Shown here: in pieces, positions 7,347-14,203 of the stretch
Layout of the letters: every line of letters starts with the position of its first letter
Position numbering within the stretch: the stretch's first letter is position 1
Origin: DASYSA01 sp036003885
GTDB lineage: Bacteria; Acidobacteriota; Blastocatellia; UBA7656
Assembly (NCBI GenBank): GCA_036003885.1
Contig: DASYSA010000706.1
Span: forward strand, 1-32,043
Length of the DNA: 32,043 bases
Reading direction: 5' to 3'
Made by a program: the position numbers and the translations under genes
The notes under the pieces: model-generated
Told to the model about the DNA's origin: nothing
Databases searched by the model: none
What the model saw: the letters and a program-made list of their open reading frames with translations, nothing else

Positions 7347-8396
7347 TCACGTCTCGGCCTCGCCCTCCAAGGCGGCTGCCACCTCAGTCCGGATACAGGC
7401 GGCTCGGTGCTCCGGCCGCTTCTCAACCAGCGGAGGCTTCTCCGCCTTGCATTCCTCTATAGCAATCGGACACCGGGTGTGAAACCTGCAACCCAGGGGA
7501 GGGTTAATGGGTGTCGGCACGTCGCCTTCCAGCCGATCGAGTGGGCGCCTGGCACGAGGAATCGGCACGGGGATCGATGCCAGCAACGCTTGCGTGTAAG
7601 GGTGCAGCGGGTGGGCGAATAGCTCTTCAGTCTCGGCCTCTTCGACGATCTCACCAAGATACATGACCGCGACCCGATCCGCGATGTGTTTGACCACCGC
7701 CAGGTCATGTCCGATGAACAGATACGTCAGCTCGAATTTCTGTTGGAGTTCTTTGAGCAGATTGAGGATCTGAGCTTGAATCGAGACATCCAGCGCCGAT
7801 ACGGCTTCGTCGCAGACTATGAACTTAGGTTTCAGCGCCAGCGCGCGGGCTATTCCGATGCGCTGTCGCTGGCCGCCGGAGAATTCGTGGGGGTAACGAT
7901 TCGCCCACTCCGGCGCAAGTCCGACTACTCTCAGAAGTTCTTCGATGCGCTCCCCAACCTGCCGCCTGACTGCTGACGATAAGCGTGATCTCGAAGGAGG
8001 CAGGTTGGGTTCGATTCCGTGGACCAGCAGCGGCTCCTCCAGCATCGCCCGCACGGTCATTCGAGGGTTAAGAGAGCCAAATGGATCCTGGAAGATGATC
8101 TGCATGTCGCGGCGCAGCGCTCTCATCTCCCTCGGGTTCATACTGAAGACGTCGTGGCCGTCGAAGATCACTCGACCGCTTGTAGCCTCGATCAGCCGCA
8201 GTACTACCCGCCCCGTCGTCGTCTTGCCGCAGCCTGACTCGCCCACCAGCCCCAGCGTCTTTCCGCGAGGAATAGAGAACGATATCCCGTCGACGGCACG
8301 TACGCGGCCTACGGTCCTGGGAACAACACCTTTGCGGATCGGGTAGTGCTTGACCAGATTTTCGACGATGAGGATGTCGTCGCTCGACGAACTCAT
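7347..8396 (-). CDS. oppF: Oligopeptide/dipeptide ABC transporter ATP-binding protein OppF
   Basis: A 349-aa ATPase subunit of a peptide importer. I start it at the ATG at 8396, which overlaps the oppD stop as ATGA and has CAGGGGA upstream; the longer frame to 8528 only adds out-of-frame oppD sequence. It has Walker A GESGCGKTT, the Q-loop in IIFQDPFGSLNPRM, signature LSGGQRQR, Walker B FIVCDE and an H-loop His (IGHDLAVV). The C-terminal oligo_HPY region has four cysteines (GCRFHTRC, EEC, RAAC), a pattern that in some structurally studied relatives binds an iron-sulfur cluster, which I only infer here. Translational coupling to oppD is likely. The permease and binding-protein genes of the transporter are not in the window. 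Confidence 0.93.
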   Translation of the reverse strand: MSSSSDDILIVENLVKHYPIRKGVVPRTVGRVRAVDGISFSIPRGKTLGLVGESGCGKTTTGRVVLRLIEATSGRVIFDGHDVFSMNPREMRALRRDMQIIFQDPFGSLNPRMTVRAMLEEPLLVHGIEPNLPPSRSRLSSAVRRQVGERIEELLRVVGLAPEWANRYPHEFSGGQRQRIGIARALALKPKFIVCDEAVSALDVSIQAQILNLLKELQQKFELTYLFIGHDLAVVKHIADRVAVMYLGEIVEEAETEELFAHPLHPYTQALLASIPVPIPRARRPLDRLEGDVPTPINPPLGCRFHTRCPIAIEECKAEKPPLVEKRPEHRAACIRTEVAAALEGEAET

Positions 8397-9439
8397 GCAT
8401 TCCCCTGGGAGGGCCATCCCCGAGCCATCTCGCCGACTTGTTCCGCGAAGTGACAGGCAGCCAGATGGCCGGCAGCGATCGGGCGCAGCACCGGTTCTTG
8501 CTCGCATATCTCCTGAGCGAGAGCGCAACGCGTCCTGAAGCGACAGCCGGAGGGGAACTCGAGCGGGCTCGGCACAGTGCCGGGGATTGCTTCAAGAGAC
8601 TTCTTTCTCTCGGTCAGCGTCGGCAGCGCTCTAAACAATCCGTGAGTGTATGGGTGCTTCGGCCGCTCGAATAACTCGAACACTGGCGCATATTCAACGA
8701 TCTTGCCTGCGTACATGACGGCTACCCGGTCGCAGGTTTCCGCCACCACGCCCAGATCGTGGGTGATCAGCAACACAGCCATGCCGAACTCGCGGCGCAG
8801 TTCCCCTAACAGCTCCAGGATTTGGGCCTGAATGGTCACGTCAAGAGCCGTCGTCGGTTCGTCAGCAATCAACAACTGGGGCCGGCAGACCAGCGCCATC
8901 GCTATCATGGCTCGCTGCCTCATCCCGCCGGACAGTTGATGCGGATATTCATCGAACCGCGCTTCGGGCGAAGGAATACCTACACGGTTGAGCATCTCGA
9001 CGCCGACCTCGCGAGCCTCCCGTTTCGACATTCTCCGGTGCTCGCGGCTTGCTTCGGAGATCTGCCCGCCGATGCTCATTATCGGGTTGAGCGAGGACAT
9101 CGGTTCCTGGAAGATCATAGAGATCATGTTCCCGCGGACCCGGCGCATCTGGTTATCCGAAAGGTCCAGCAGATTCTCGCCGCGAAATTCTATGCGGCCC
9201 CCCGCGAACTCCGCGGGGGGGACGGGCAACAGCCGAAGAATCGAGAAGGCGGTTACCGACTTACCGCATCCGCTCTCGCCGACCAGACCCAGAGTCTCAC
9301 CGGCTCGAATGCCGAAGCTCACGCCGTCGACGGCCTTCAACACGCCGTCATCGGTATTGAAATAAACGCGCAGATCAGAGATTTCGAGGAGACTGAGGAC
9401 TTCGGACCTGGGATTTTGGAGTTCAGATTCTGGGATCAC
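8393..9439 (-). CDS. oppD: Oligopeptide/dipeptide ABC transporter ATP-binding protein OppD
   Basis: A 348-aa partner ATPase of OppF. It shows Walker A GESGCGKS, Q-loop IFQEPMSSLNP, signature LSGGMRQR, Walker B LLIADEPTTALD and H-loop ITHDLG. The oligo_HPY tail has a CX5C, CX6C, CX16C cysteine set. The conserved domain starts at about residue 18 (LLEISDLRVYF). The start is a GTG at 9439 with AAAGGAA upstream; residues 1-16 (IPESELQNPRSEV and flanks) are encoded by a degenerate 7-bp repeat array (9391-9439), so this N-terminus is probably recent and dispensable. No alternative start codon lies between the GTG and the domain. It follows the EIIA gene by 98 bases filled by another array. Confidence 0.93.
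   Translation of the reverse strand: MIPESELQNPRSEVLSLLEISDLRVYFNTDDGVLKAVDGVSFGIRAGETLGLVGESGCGKSVTAFSILRLLPVPPAEFAGGRIEFRGENLLDLSDNQMRRVRGNMISMIFQEPMSSLNPIMSIGGQISEASREHRRMSKREAREVGVEMLNRVGIPSPEARFDEYPHQLSGGMRQRAMIAMALVCRPQLLIADEPTTALDVTIQAQILELLGELRREFGMAVLLITHDLGVVAETCDRVAVMYAGKIVEYAPVFELFERPKHPYTHGLFRALPTLTERKKSLEAIPGTVPSPLEFPSGCRFRTRCALAQEICEQEPVLRPIAAGHLAACHFAEQVGEMARGWPSQGNA
9391..9439. repeat. Degenerate 7-bp array running across the oppD start codon
   Basis: On the plus strand seven consecutive 7-base words follow each other without a phase change: GACTGAG, GACTTCG, GACCTGG, GATTTTG, GAGTTCA, GATTCTG and GGATCAC. Six begin with GA, and the last contains the GTG start codon of oppD in reverse. 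It has no obvious inverted partner next to it. Confidence 0.7.
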
Positions 9440-9453
9440 GAATTCCTTTTTTT

Positions 9454-9533
9454 GTCATTTGTCCGTGGTCCGTTGCATCAGCCACAACGCGTACCAACCA
9501 CCTGACAAGGGCAACGGACCACTGACAAGTGAC
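9454..9533. repeat. Inverted 7-bp repeat hairpin between EIIA and oppD
   Basis: The left arm 9454-9476 (GTCATTTGTCCGTGGTCCGT plus TGC) and right arm 9511-9533 pair at 21 of 23 positions, with a 34-base loop. The words GTCATTT, GTCCGTG and GTCCGTT show the 7-bp period. In the direction of transcription the hairpin starts 4 bases after the EIIA stop codon. No T-run follows it, so it is not a classical terminator. Confidence 0.9.
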
Positions 9534-9537
9534 ATCC

Positions 9538-9945
9538 TCAACGCTTTTGAGGAGCAAGTATGTCTCCTGCAAGTCGTATCTGTTGCTGTCCTTCGTCTCG
9601 GACGAGGCGGGCAAGATCCTCACGCCTGGCGTCATTGTCCTGGGTAGCCAGCTTTATAACCATCGGGAGGTTCACCCCCGTCACGACTTCAACGGACGTC
9701 TGACCGAGAAAGCTGGCCGCGATGTTGGTCGGAGTGCCGCCGAACATGTCTGTCAGCAACAGTACTCCGCTGCCATCGTCGACGTGTTGTATGGCCCGCT
9801 CTATCTCTTCCCGCGCGACATCCACATCGTCGTGCCAGCCGATTGAGACCGCGGTGATATGGGTTATCTCACCCACGATCATCTCGGCAGCCGAAACGAG
9901 TTCGTTGGCCAACTGCCCATGGGTTACGATCACGCCGCCAATCAT
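9538..9945 (-). CDS. PTS system mannose-type EIIA protein
   Basis: A 135-aa stand-alone EIIA of the mannose/fructose/sorbose type. His9 in VTHGQLA is the expected phosphorylation site, and the conserved LLLTDMFGGTPTNIA segment (about residues 62-76) and NLPM follow. In alpha/delta-proteobacterial and acidobacterial genomes such EIIA proteins occur in rpoN-hpf-rapZ clusters with HPr and EI, where they act in regulation rather than sugar transport. The same order is seen here, but HPr and EI are absent and oppD/oppF come next. No EIIB/C/D sugar permease is present, so a regulatory role is inferred. The ATG at 9945 lacks a clear Shine-Dalgarno sequence. Confidence 0.9.
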   Translation of the reverse strand: MIGGVIVTHGQLANELVSAAEMIVGEITHITAVSIGWHDDVDVAREEIERAIQHVDDGSGVLLLTDMFGGTPTNIAASFLGQTSVEVVTGVNLPMVIKLATQDNDARREDLARLVRDEGQQQIRLAGDILAPQKR

Positions 9946-9990
9946 ATTAGGATTCTAAGTTTCCGAGGTCAGATTGTCGAACCGCAGAAG

Positions 9991-10072
9991 CGTTTCTCGT
10001 TCCTCGTTTCTCGTTGTACGCTTCAATGTATGTCGGTTGCGATCCGGAACGAGAAACGAGAAACGAGAAACG
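9991..10072. repeat. Inverted 7-bp repeat hairpin between rapZ and EIIA (AACGAGA family)
   Basis: The right arm 10048-10072 is three perfect AACGAGA units plus AACG. The left arm 9991-10015 is its reverse complement with one mismatch in 25. The loop is 32 bases. In the direction of transcription the hairpin begins 3 bases after the rapZ stop codon (10076-10078). Confidence 0.93.
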
Positions 10073-10075
10073 TGT

Positions 10076-10951
10076 TCATACTCTATATCGTTGCGGATCT
10101 TTATCGATGTCGCGATGAACTACCTTTCCCTTGAACCCGCGCAGGGCCAGGCTATTCTTTATTGCTTCGGCAACCATCACGGATCGATGCCGTCCGCCGG
10201 TGCACCCGACTCCGACGGTCAGGTAGCTCTTGCCCTCGCGCCGGAACAGCGGCAGCAGGTAATCGAGCAGATCGACAAACCGCCGGATAGTCTCTTCTAC
10301 CTCGCCTTCCGACCGGAGGAAGTCGATGACCGGCTGGTCGCGCCCCGTGAACGGGCGGAGCTCCGGGACGAAGTGCGGGTTGGGAAGAAACCGGACGTCG
10401 AACAACATGTCCAGACCGCGCGGCGGCCCGTGTTTGAATCCGAACGATGAAATCGTCACGTTCATCTCGGGCGCGCTGCTCTTATCGGCAAAGCGCTCCT
10501 TGATCGCGGCGCGCAGCGTGTGCACGTTGTGCTCGGACGTATCGATAACGATATCGGCGAGGTCTCGGATTTCGGACACCAGCTCGCGCTCGTGGCGGAC
10601 TGCCGCAACCATATCCTCCTCCGGCAGCGGGTGTGGCCGGCGCGTTTCGCTATAACGGCGGAGCAGGACCTCGTCATCGGCTTCAAGGAAGAGGACGGAA
10701 AGCTGCACACCCTGTCGCTCCAGCTCATCGTGAATGCGCGGGAACATGTCCAGAAATTCGCGGGAGCGAACATCGACCACAAGCGCGGTACGATCTATCT
10801 CCGCCGACTCGTCACACAGATGCACGAAGGTAGGAATGAGTTGAACGGGCAGATTGTCTATGGCGAAGTAGCCCAGGTCTTCGAATGTCTTCAGCGCCGA
10901 TGACATCCCAGACCCGCTCACGCCGGTGATGATGACGACCGAAACTGCCAT
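10076..10951 (-). CDS. rapZ: RapZ family nucleotide-binding protein / RNase adapter, altered P-loop
   Basis: A 291-aa RapZ/YvcJ-family protein. In E. coli the protein presents the sRNA GlmZ to RNase E to control glucosamine-6-phosphate synthase; related proteins bind nucleotides. The N-terminal domain has the P-loop region (ITGVSGSGMSSALKTFEDLG) followed by DNLPVQLIP. The position normally held by the Walker A lysine (GxSGxGKS) is Met here, and the codon reads ATG in the DNA. The C-terminal domain keeps the family motifs FDVRFLPNP, PELRPFTGRD and GVGCTGGRHRSV. Length is normal, with no frameshift. It lies between hpf and EIIA, as in many rpoN clusters, and is separated from both by heptamer hairpins. 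Whether the RNA-binding role applies outside enterics is not shown. Confidence 0.93.
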   Translation of the reverse strand: MAVSVVIITGVSGSGMSSALKTFEDLGYFAIDNLPVQLIPTFVHLCDESAEIDRTALVVDVRSREFLDMFPRIHDELERQGVQLSVLFLEADDEVLLRRYSETRRPHPLPEEDMVAAVRHERELVSEIRDLADIVIDTSEHNVHTLRAAIKERFADKSSAPEMNVTISSFGFKHGPPRGLDMLFDVRFLPNPHFVPELRPFTGRDQPVIDFLRSEGEVEETIRRFVDLLDYLLPLFRREGKSYLTVGVGCTGGRHRSVMVAEAIKNSLALRGFKGKVVHRDIDKDPQRYRV

Positions 10952-10960
10952 AAAGTACGA

Positions 10961-11037
10961 AGAGGTCAGAGATCAGAGGTCAGACGTCAGTAGTTGGTCT
11001 CTCGTTCCTGATCTCTGACCTCTGATCTCTGACCTCT
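10961..11037. repeat. Perfect 24-bp inverted 7-bp repeat hairpin between hpf and rapZ (AGAGGTC family)
   Basis: The left arm 10961-10984 consists of AGAGGTC, AGAGATC, AGAGGTC and AGA, and it continues in register into CGTCAG. The right arm 11014-11037 is its exact reverse complement over 24 bases; the loop is 29 bases. The hairpin fills almost the whole 89-base gap, starting 3 bases after the hpf stop codon and ending 9 bases before the rapZ ATG. No T-run follows in the direction of transcription. Confidence 0.95.
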
Positions 11038-11040
11038 GTT

Positions 11041-11574
11041 TCACGGTTCGATCAATCCATAGTTGCCGTCCTGACGATGGTACAGGACCCCGACCCTGTT
11101 GGTCTCCGCATCCCGAAACACGATGAACTGATCGTCCGAGTCCGCCAACATGATTGCCGCTTCTTCCGGCGTCATTGGCTTCACGCGATAGCGGCGAGCC
11201 GGAACTATCCGGGGCGCGGCCGGCGCTGCTTCTATCGCGCCCCCGGGTACGGGCGCCACCTCGCTCATTGAGGTGCGGCCGCGCTTCTTTGCATGAAACT
11301 TCTCCTTGAGCCGCAGGACCTGCTTCTCGACCTTACTGGCGGCGGTCGCGATAGACTGCTTGAGATCGGTGTTTTCGGCCACTCCAGTGAAGACGCTATC
11401 GCGCCAGTGAACGACAATCTCGCTGCGCTGGCGGTGTTTCTCGGACGACAGAATGACGTGCGCCCGCATCGGGGCAGAGTCGAGCACGCGGTTGAGCTTG
11501 TTTAGCTCCTTTCGCACAAGTCGCTCGATTGACGGGGTGATGTCGATGTGACGTCCGGTGAACTCGAATTCCAT
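11041..11574 (-). CDS. hpf: Long-form ribosome hibernation promoting factor HPF
   Basis: A 177-aa protein. The N-terminal HPF/RaiA domain (about 1-100: MEFEFTGRHIDITPSIERLV, then the VHWRDSVFTGVAENTDLKQS region) binds the 30S decoding centre. A linker leads to the C-terminal dimerisation domain (about 120-177: RRYRVKPMTPEEAAIML, FIVFRDAETNRVGVLYHR), which defines the long form that makes 100S ribosome dimers without RMF. The ATG at 11574 has CAGGAGA at suitable spacing. It follows rpoN, as in many Gram-negative genomes, consistent with stationary-phase or nutrient-stress control. Confidence 0.95.
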   Translation of the reverse strand: MEFEFTGRHIDITPSIERLVRKELNKLNRVLDSAPMRAHVILSSEKHRQRSEIVVHWRDSVFTGVAENTDLKQSIATAASKVEKQVLRLKEKFHAKKRGRTSMSEVAPVPGGAIEAAPAAPRIVPARRYRVKPMTPEEAAIMLADSDDQFIVFRDAETNRVGVLYHRQDGNYGLIEP

Positions 11575-11696
11575 TGCAGTCTCCTGAGAGGCTTCGGATT
11601 AGAGAGTGGGAACCCGTCTCGGGGCAAGCGGATTGCGGAGCGGGGCTGCTTCCTGCAGTCTAAGATCCGAAATCGTGTAATTGGCCTATTGATTGT

Positions 11697-13286
11697 TCAT
11701 ACTATGGCGCGGCGTTCGCGGGAACCGGGTATGCGCATCTGGTCGCGGTACTTTGCGACCGTGCGGCGGCTCATCTTAACGCCCTCTCTGGCCAGGCGTT
11801 TCGCGATCTCATCGTCGGTAATGGGGCGGTGTGGGTCCTCAGCCTCGATCATCCTCTTTATCTTCAGCTTCAGCACGCGAGTGGACACATCCTCGCCCGT
11901 GTCTGACTTCATGCCTTCGGTGAAGAAGCGACGAAGCTCGTATACGCCCTGCGGCGTGTTCACGTACTTCCGATTCACGACGCGGGAGACCGTGCTCAGG
12001 TGCATTCCTATGTCTTCGGCGACATCCTTGAGCATCATAGGCCTCAAGTGCTCGACGCCATGGTCCAGGAAGTCGCGCTGCCGTTCGACTATCGATTGGC
12101 AGACTCGATAAATGGTCTGGCGGCGGTGTTCGATGTTCTTGAGCAGATCGACTGCCGACCGGAACCGTTCCTTGATGTAGTCCCGCGTCTCCTTCGACGA
12201 ATCCTTTGACTCCATCATCTGGCGGTAGGTTCTGTTGATGCGCAGGTGCGGCATCCCGTCGTCTTCAAAGCGCATGACATAATCGTCCCCGACCTTCTCG
12301 ATCGTCACCTCGGGGACAACCGGCTGAGCATCTTCTGCCGAGTACCTGCGGCCCGGCTTTGGATCGAGCTTCTTGATGATCTCCATCTCTTCGAGAAGCT
12401 GCTCGATCGGAACTCCAAGGGTCTTGGCAAGTTCAGGCAGCTTGTGAGTCTGGAGACTCTCCAGGTGGTCGCGCACCATGCAGACCGCGAGCCGGTCACC
12501 GTATCCGTAATGTACGAGCTGGATGAGCAATGACTCGCGGACGTCCCGAGCGGCGACTCCGACCGGATCGAGCCGCTGGACTACACCAAGCGCTTCTTCG
12601 ACCATTTCGATCGACCACGGTCCCATCGCGGCGATCTCTTCGATAGTCGCATCGAGGAATCCGGTGTTCTCATCCAGATTGCCAATGATCGCCTCGCCCA
12701 CCAGAAGGACTTCTTCCGGCACGTCGGTCAGATGAAGTTGCCAGATGAGCTGGTCGTATAGCGAGGGCGAACGCGTCAACATGTTCTCAAACGACACGTC
12801 GTCCTTCGCTTCGTATTCGTGGGTCTTGTAGCCGGGATCCAGGTATTCTTCAAACGTGGAGCCGAAATCTATCTCTTGAAATGAGTCGCGTTCCCGATCG
12901 GGCTCGGACTCCCCATCGAGCGGCCCCGAGCCGTCGAGCGGGCCTGAGTCTTGCGTGCGGACCTCGCTCAGGCCCAGGTCCTGTGTGCGGACCTCACTCA
13001 TCTGGGATGTTGCGTCAGGCGGCGATGCCTCGTTGCTCGTGCTATCCTGCGGGACGTAATCGGCGGTTGTGGCATCGATCGAAGCGACGTCATCTGCCGG
13101 TGACTGGTCGTCTCCGCCTTCTCCCGGCATTACCTCTTCGAGGATGGGATTGGCCGAGAGCTCCGTCGTAACCATGTCCGTCAGCTCGAGCTTGGTCATC
13201 GCCAACAGCTCGATGCGCTGCCGCATCTGCGGCGTCAGAACCAGCCGCTGCGAAAGTGTCGTTTGGAGGTGTGGCTTAACCGACAT
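11697..13286 (-). CDS. rpoN: RNA polymerase sigma-54 factor RpoN
   Basis: A 529-aa sigma-54, somewhat longer than the usual 480 or so. Region I is clear (residues 1-51: LSQRLVLTPQMRQRIELLAM ... ELSANPILEE). It is followed by a long acidic, Ser/Asp-rich linker (about 52-140), which contains a tandem repeat of SEVRTQD and SGPLDG at 97-125. The core-binding domain follows (about 150-340), then the helix-turn-helix (LKDVAEDIGMHLSTVSRVV) and near the C-terminus the RpoN box, here SRRTVAKYRDQM in place of the canonical ARRTVAKYRE. All functional regions are intact. It would direct transcription from -24/-12 promoters with enhancer-binding activators; none is encoded in the window. lptB lies upstream and hpf downstream, the conserved order. 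The gap from lptB holds about four degenerate heptamers (13304-13331). Confidence 0.96.
   Translation of the reverse strand: MSVKPHLQTTLSQRLVLTPQMRQRIELLAMTKLELTDMVTTELSANPILEEVMPGEGGDDQSPADDVASIDATTADYVPQDSTSNEASPPDATSQMSEVRTQDLGLSEVRTQDSGPLDGSGPLDGESEPDRERDSFQEIDFGSTFEEYLDPGYKTHEYEAKDDVSFENMLTRSPSLYDQLIWQLHLTDVPEEVLLVGEAIIGNLDENTGFLDATIEEIAAMGPWSIEMVEEALGVVQRLDPVGVAARDVRESLLIQLVHYGYGDRLAVCMVRDHLESLQTHKLPELAKTLGVPIEQLLEEMEIIKKLDPKPGRRYSAEDAQPVVPEVTIEKVGDDYVMRFEDDGMPHLRINRTYRQMMESKDSSKETRDYIKERFRSAVDLLKNIEHRRQTIYRVCQSIVERQRDFLDHGVEHLRPMMLKDVAEDIGMHLSTVSRVVNRKYVNTPQGVYELRRFFTEGMKSDTGEDVSTRVLKLKIKRMIEAEDPHRPITDDEIAKRLAREGVKMSRRTVAKYRDQMRIPGSRERRAIV
12912..12998 (-). repeat. Coding tandem repeats in the RpoN linker
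   Basis: A 30-base unit encoding SEVRTQD(L/S)G(L/P) occurs twice, followed by an 18-base unit encoding SGPLDG twice (residues 97-125 of RpoN). The period is not 7, but the word encoding DSGPL recurs in the NYN-protein tail repeat. The array lies in the flexible acidic linker between regions I and III. Confidence 0.8.
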
Positions 13287-13379
13287 AGCTCGTTCGAAAT
13301 CCAGGATTCAAGACTCAGGAATAAGGACCGACTGTTTTCGGCTCCGCTCAATCCCCGGTGCCGGCCCGTGAGTCATCCC

Positions 13380-14180
13380 CTACATCCTGAAATTCTCACC
13401 TAAATACACCCGCTTCACTTCCTCGTCGCGGGTCAGCTCGTCAGGCGTTCCCGCTCTGAATATTTGTCCGTCATTAATTATATACGCTCTGTCTGTAATC
13501 GCCAGAGTCTCGCGAACGTTGTGGTCCGTTATTAATACGCCGATGCCCCGCTCGCGCAGCTTTTGCAGAATACGCTGTATGTCAATCACCGCGATCGGAT
13601 CGATCCCCGCGAACGGCTCGTCCAGCAATATGAATCGGGGCTCGATAACCAGGCAGCGAGCGATCTCTGTGCGCCTTCGTTCGCCTCCCGACAACTGATA
13701 CGCCTTGGTGTGACGCACGTAGGCGATGTCGAGCTCGTCGAGCAACAACTCAAGACGGTGTTCGCGCTCGCTTCTCGCCAGCGGAAGAGTCTGCAACACC
13801 AGGATGATGTTCTCCTCGACTGTCAGCTTACGAAAGACCGATGGCTCTTGAGGCAAATAACTTATTCCGCTACGCGCCCTCAGGTACATCGGAAGACGCG
13901 AGATGTCCTTCGAGTCGAGCAATATTCTGCCGCTGTTGGGCTTTTCAAGCCCCACGATCATGTAGAAGACTGTTGTCTTACCCGCCCCGTTCGGACCCAG
14001 AAGGCCTACGATCTCGCCCTGGTGAATATCGAGTTCCACATCCTTAACGACGGTGCGCTTTCGATACGACTTCCTCAGGCCTTCGCAGCCCAACACGCTC
14101 GCTTCTTGTCGTTGGGATTTCGGACTGACTTCAGGTCTCGTATGTTTGGCACGCTCGGCTGGTGATTCGATCACGGACAC
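13380..14180 (-). CDS. lptB: LPS export ABC transporter ATP-binding protein LptB
   Basis: A 266-aa ATPase that drives extraction of LPS from the inner membrane with LptF/LptG. It shows Walker A GPNGAGKTT, Q-loop SYLPQEPSVFRKLTVEEN (the LptB-specific SxLPQE form), signature LSGGERRR, Walker B FILLDEPFAGIDPIAV and H-loop ITDHNVRET. The GTG start at 14180 gives about 28 extra residues before the conserved core; there is no alternative methionine until the Walker region. It starts 23 bases after the LptC-LptA gene, so one transcript is likely. lptF and lptG are elsewhere. Confidence 0.95.
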   Translation of the reverse strand: MSVIESPAERAKHTRPEVSPKSQRQEASVLGCEGLRKSYRKRTVVKDVELDIHQGEIVGLLGPNGAGKTTVFYMIVGLEKPNSGRILLDSKDISRLPMYLRARSGISYLPQEPSVFRKLTVEENIILVLQTLPLARSEREHRLELLLDELDIAYVRHTKAYQLSGGERRRTEIARCLVIEPRFILLDEPFAGIDPIAVIDIQRILQKLRERGIGVLITDHNVRETLAITDRAYIINDGQIFRAGTPDELTRDEEVKRVYLGENFRM

Positions 14181-14203
14181 TTCTCGTACTCTCTTTGGCG
14201 TTT

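Noticed and set aside
7550..7590. Sigma-54 promoter-like TGGCACG words
   Set aside because: The words lie inside oppF coding sequence and lack a GC element at correct spacing.
8822..9505. 227-codon plus-strand frame opposite oppD
   Set aside because: It is a shadow of the oppD ATPase and shows no family motifs.
9454..11037. Operon hairpins as ordinary intrinsic terminators
   Set aside because: None has a T-run after the stem in the direction of transcription, and the genes on both sides form a cluster that is conserved elsewhere. Stem words are periodic, unlike normal terminators.
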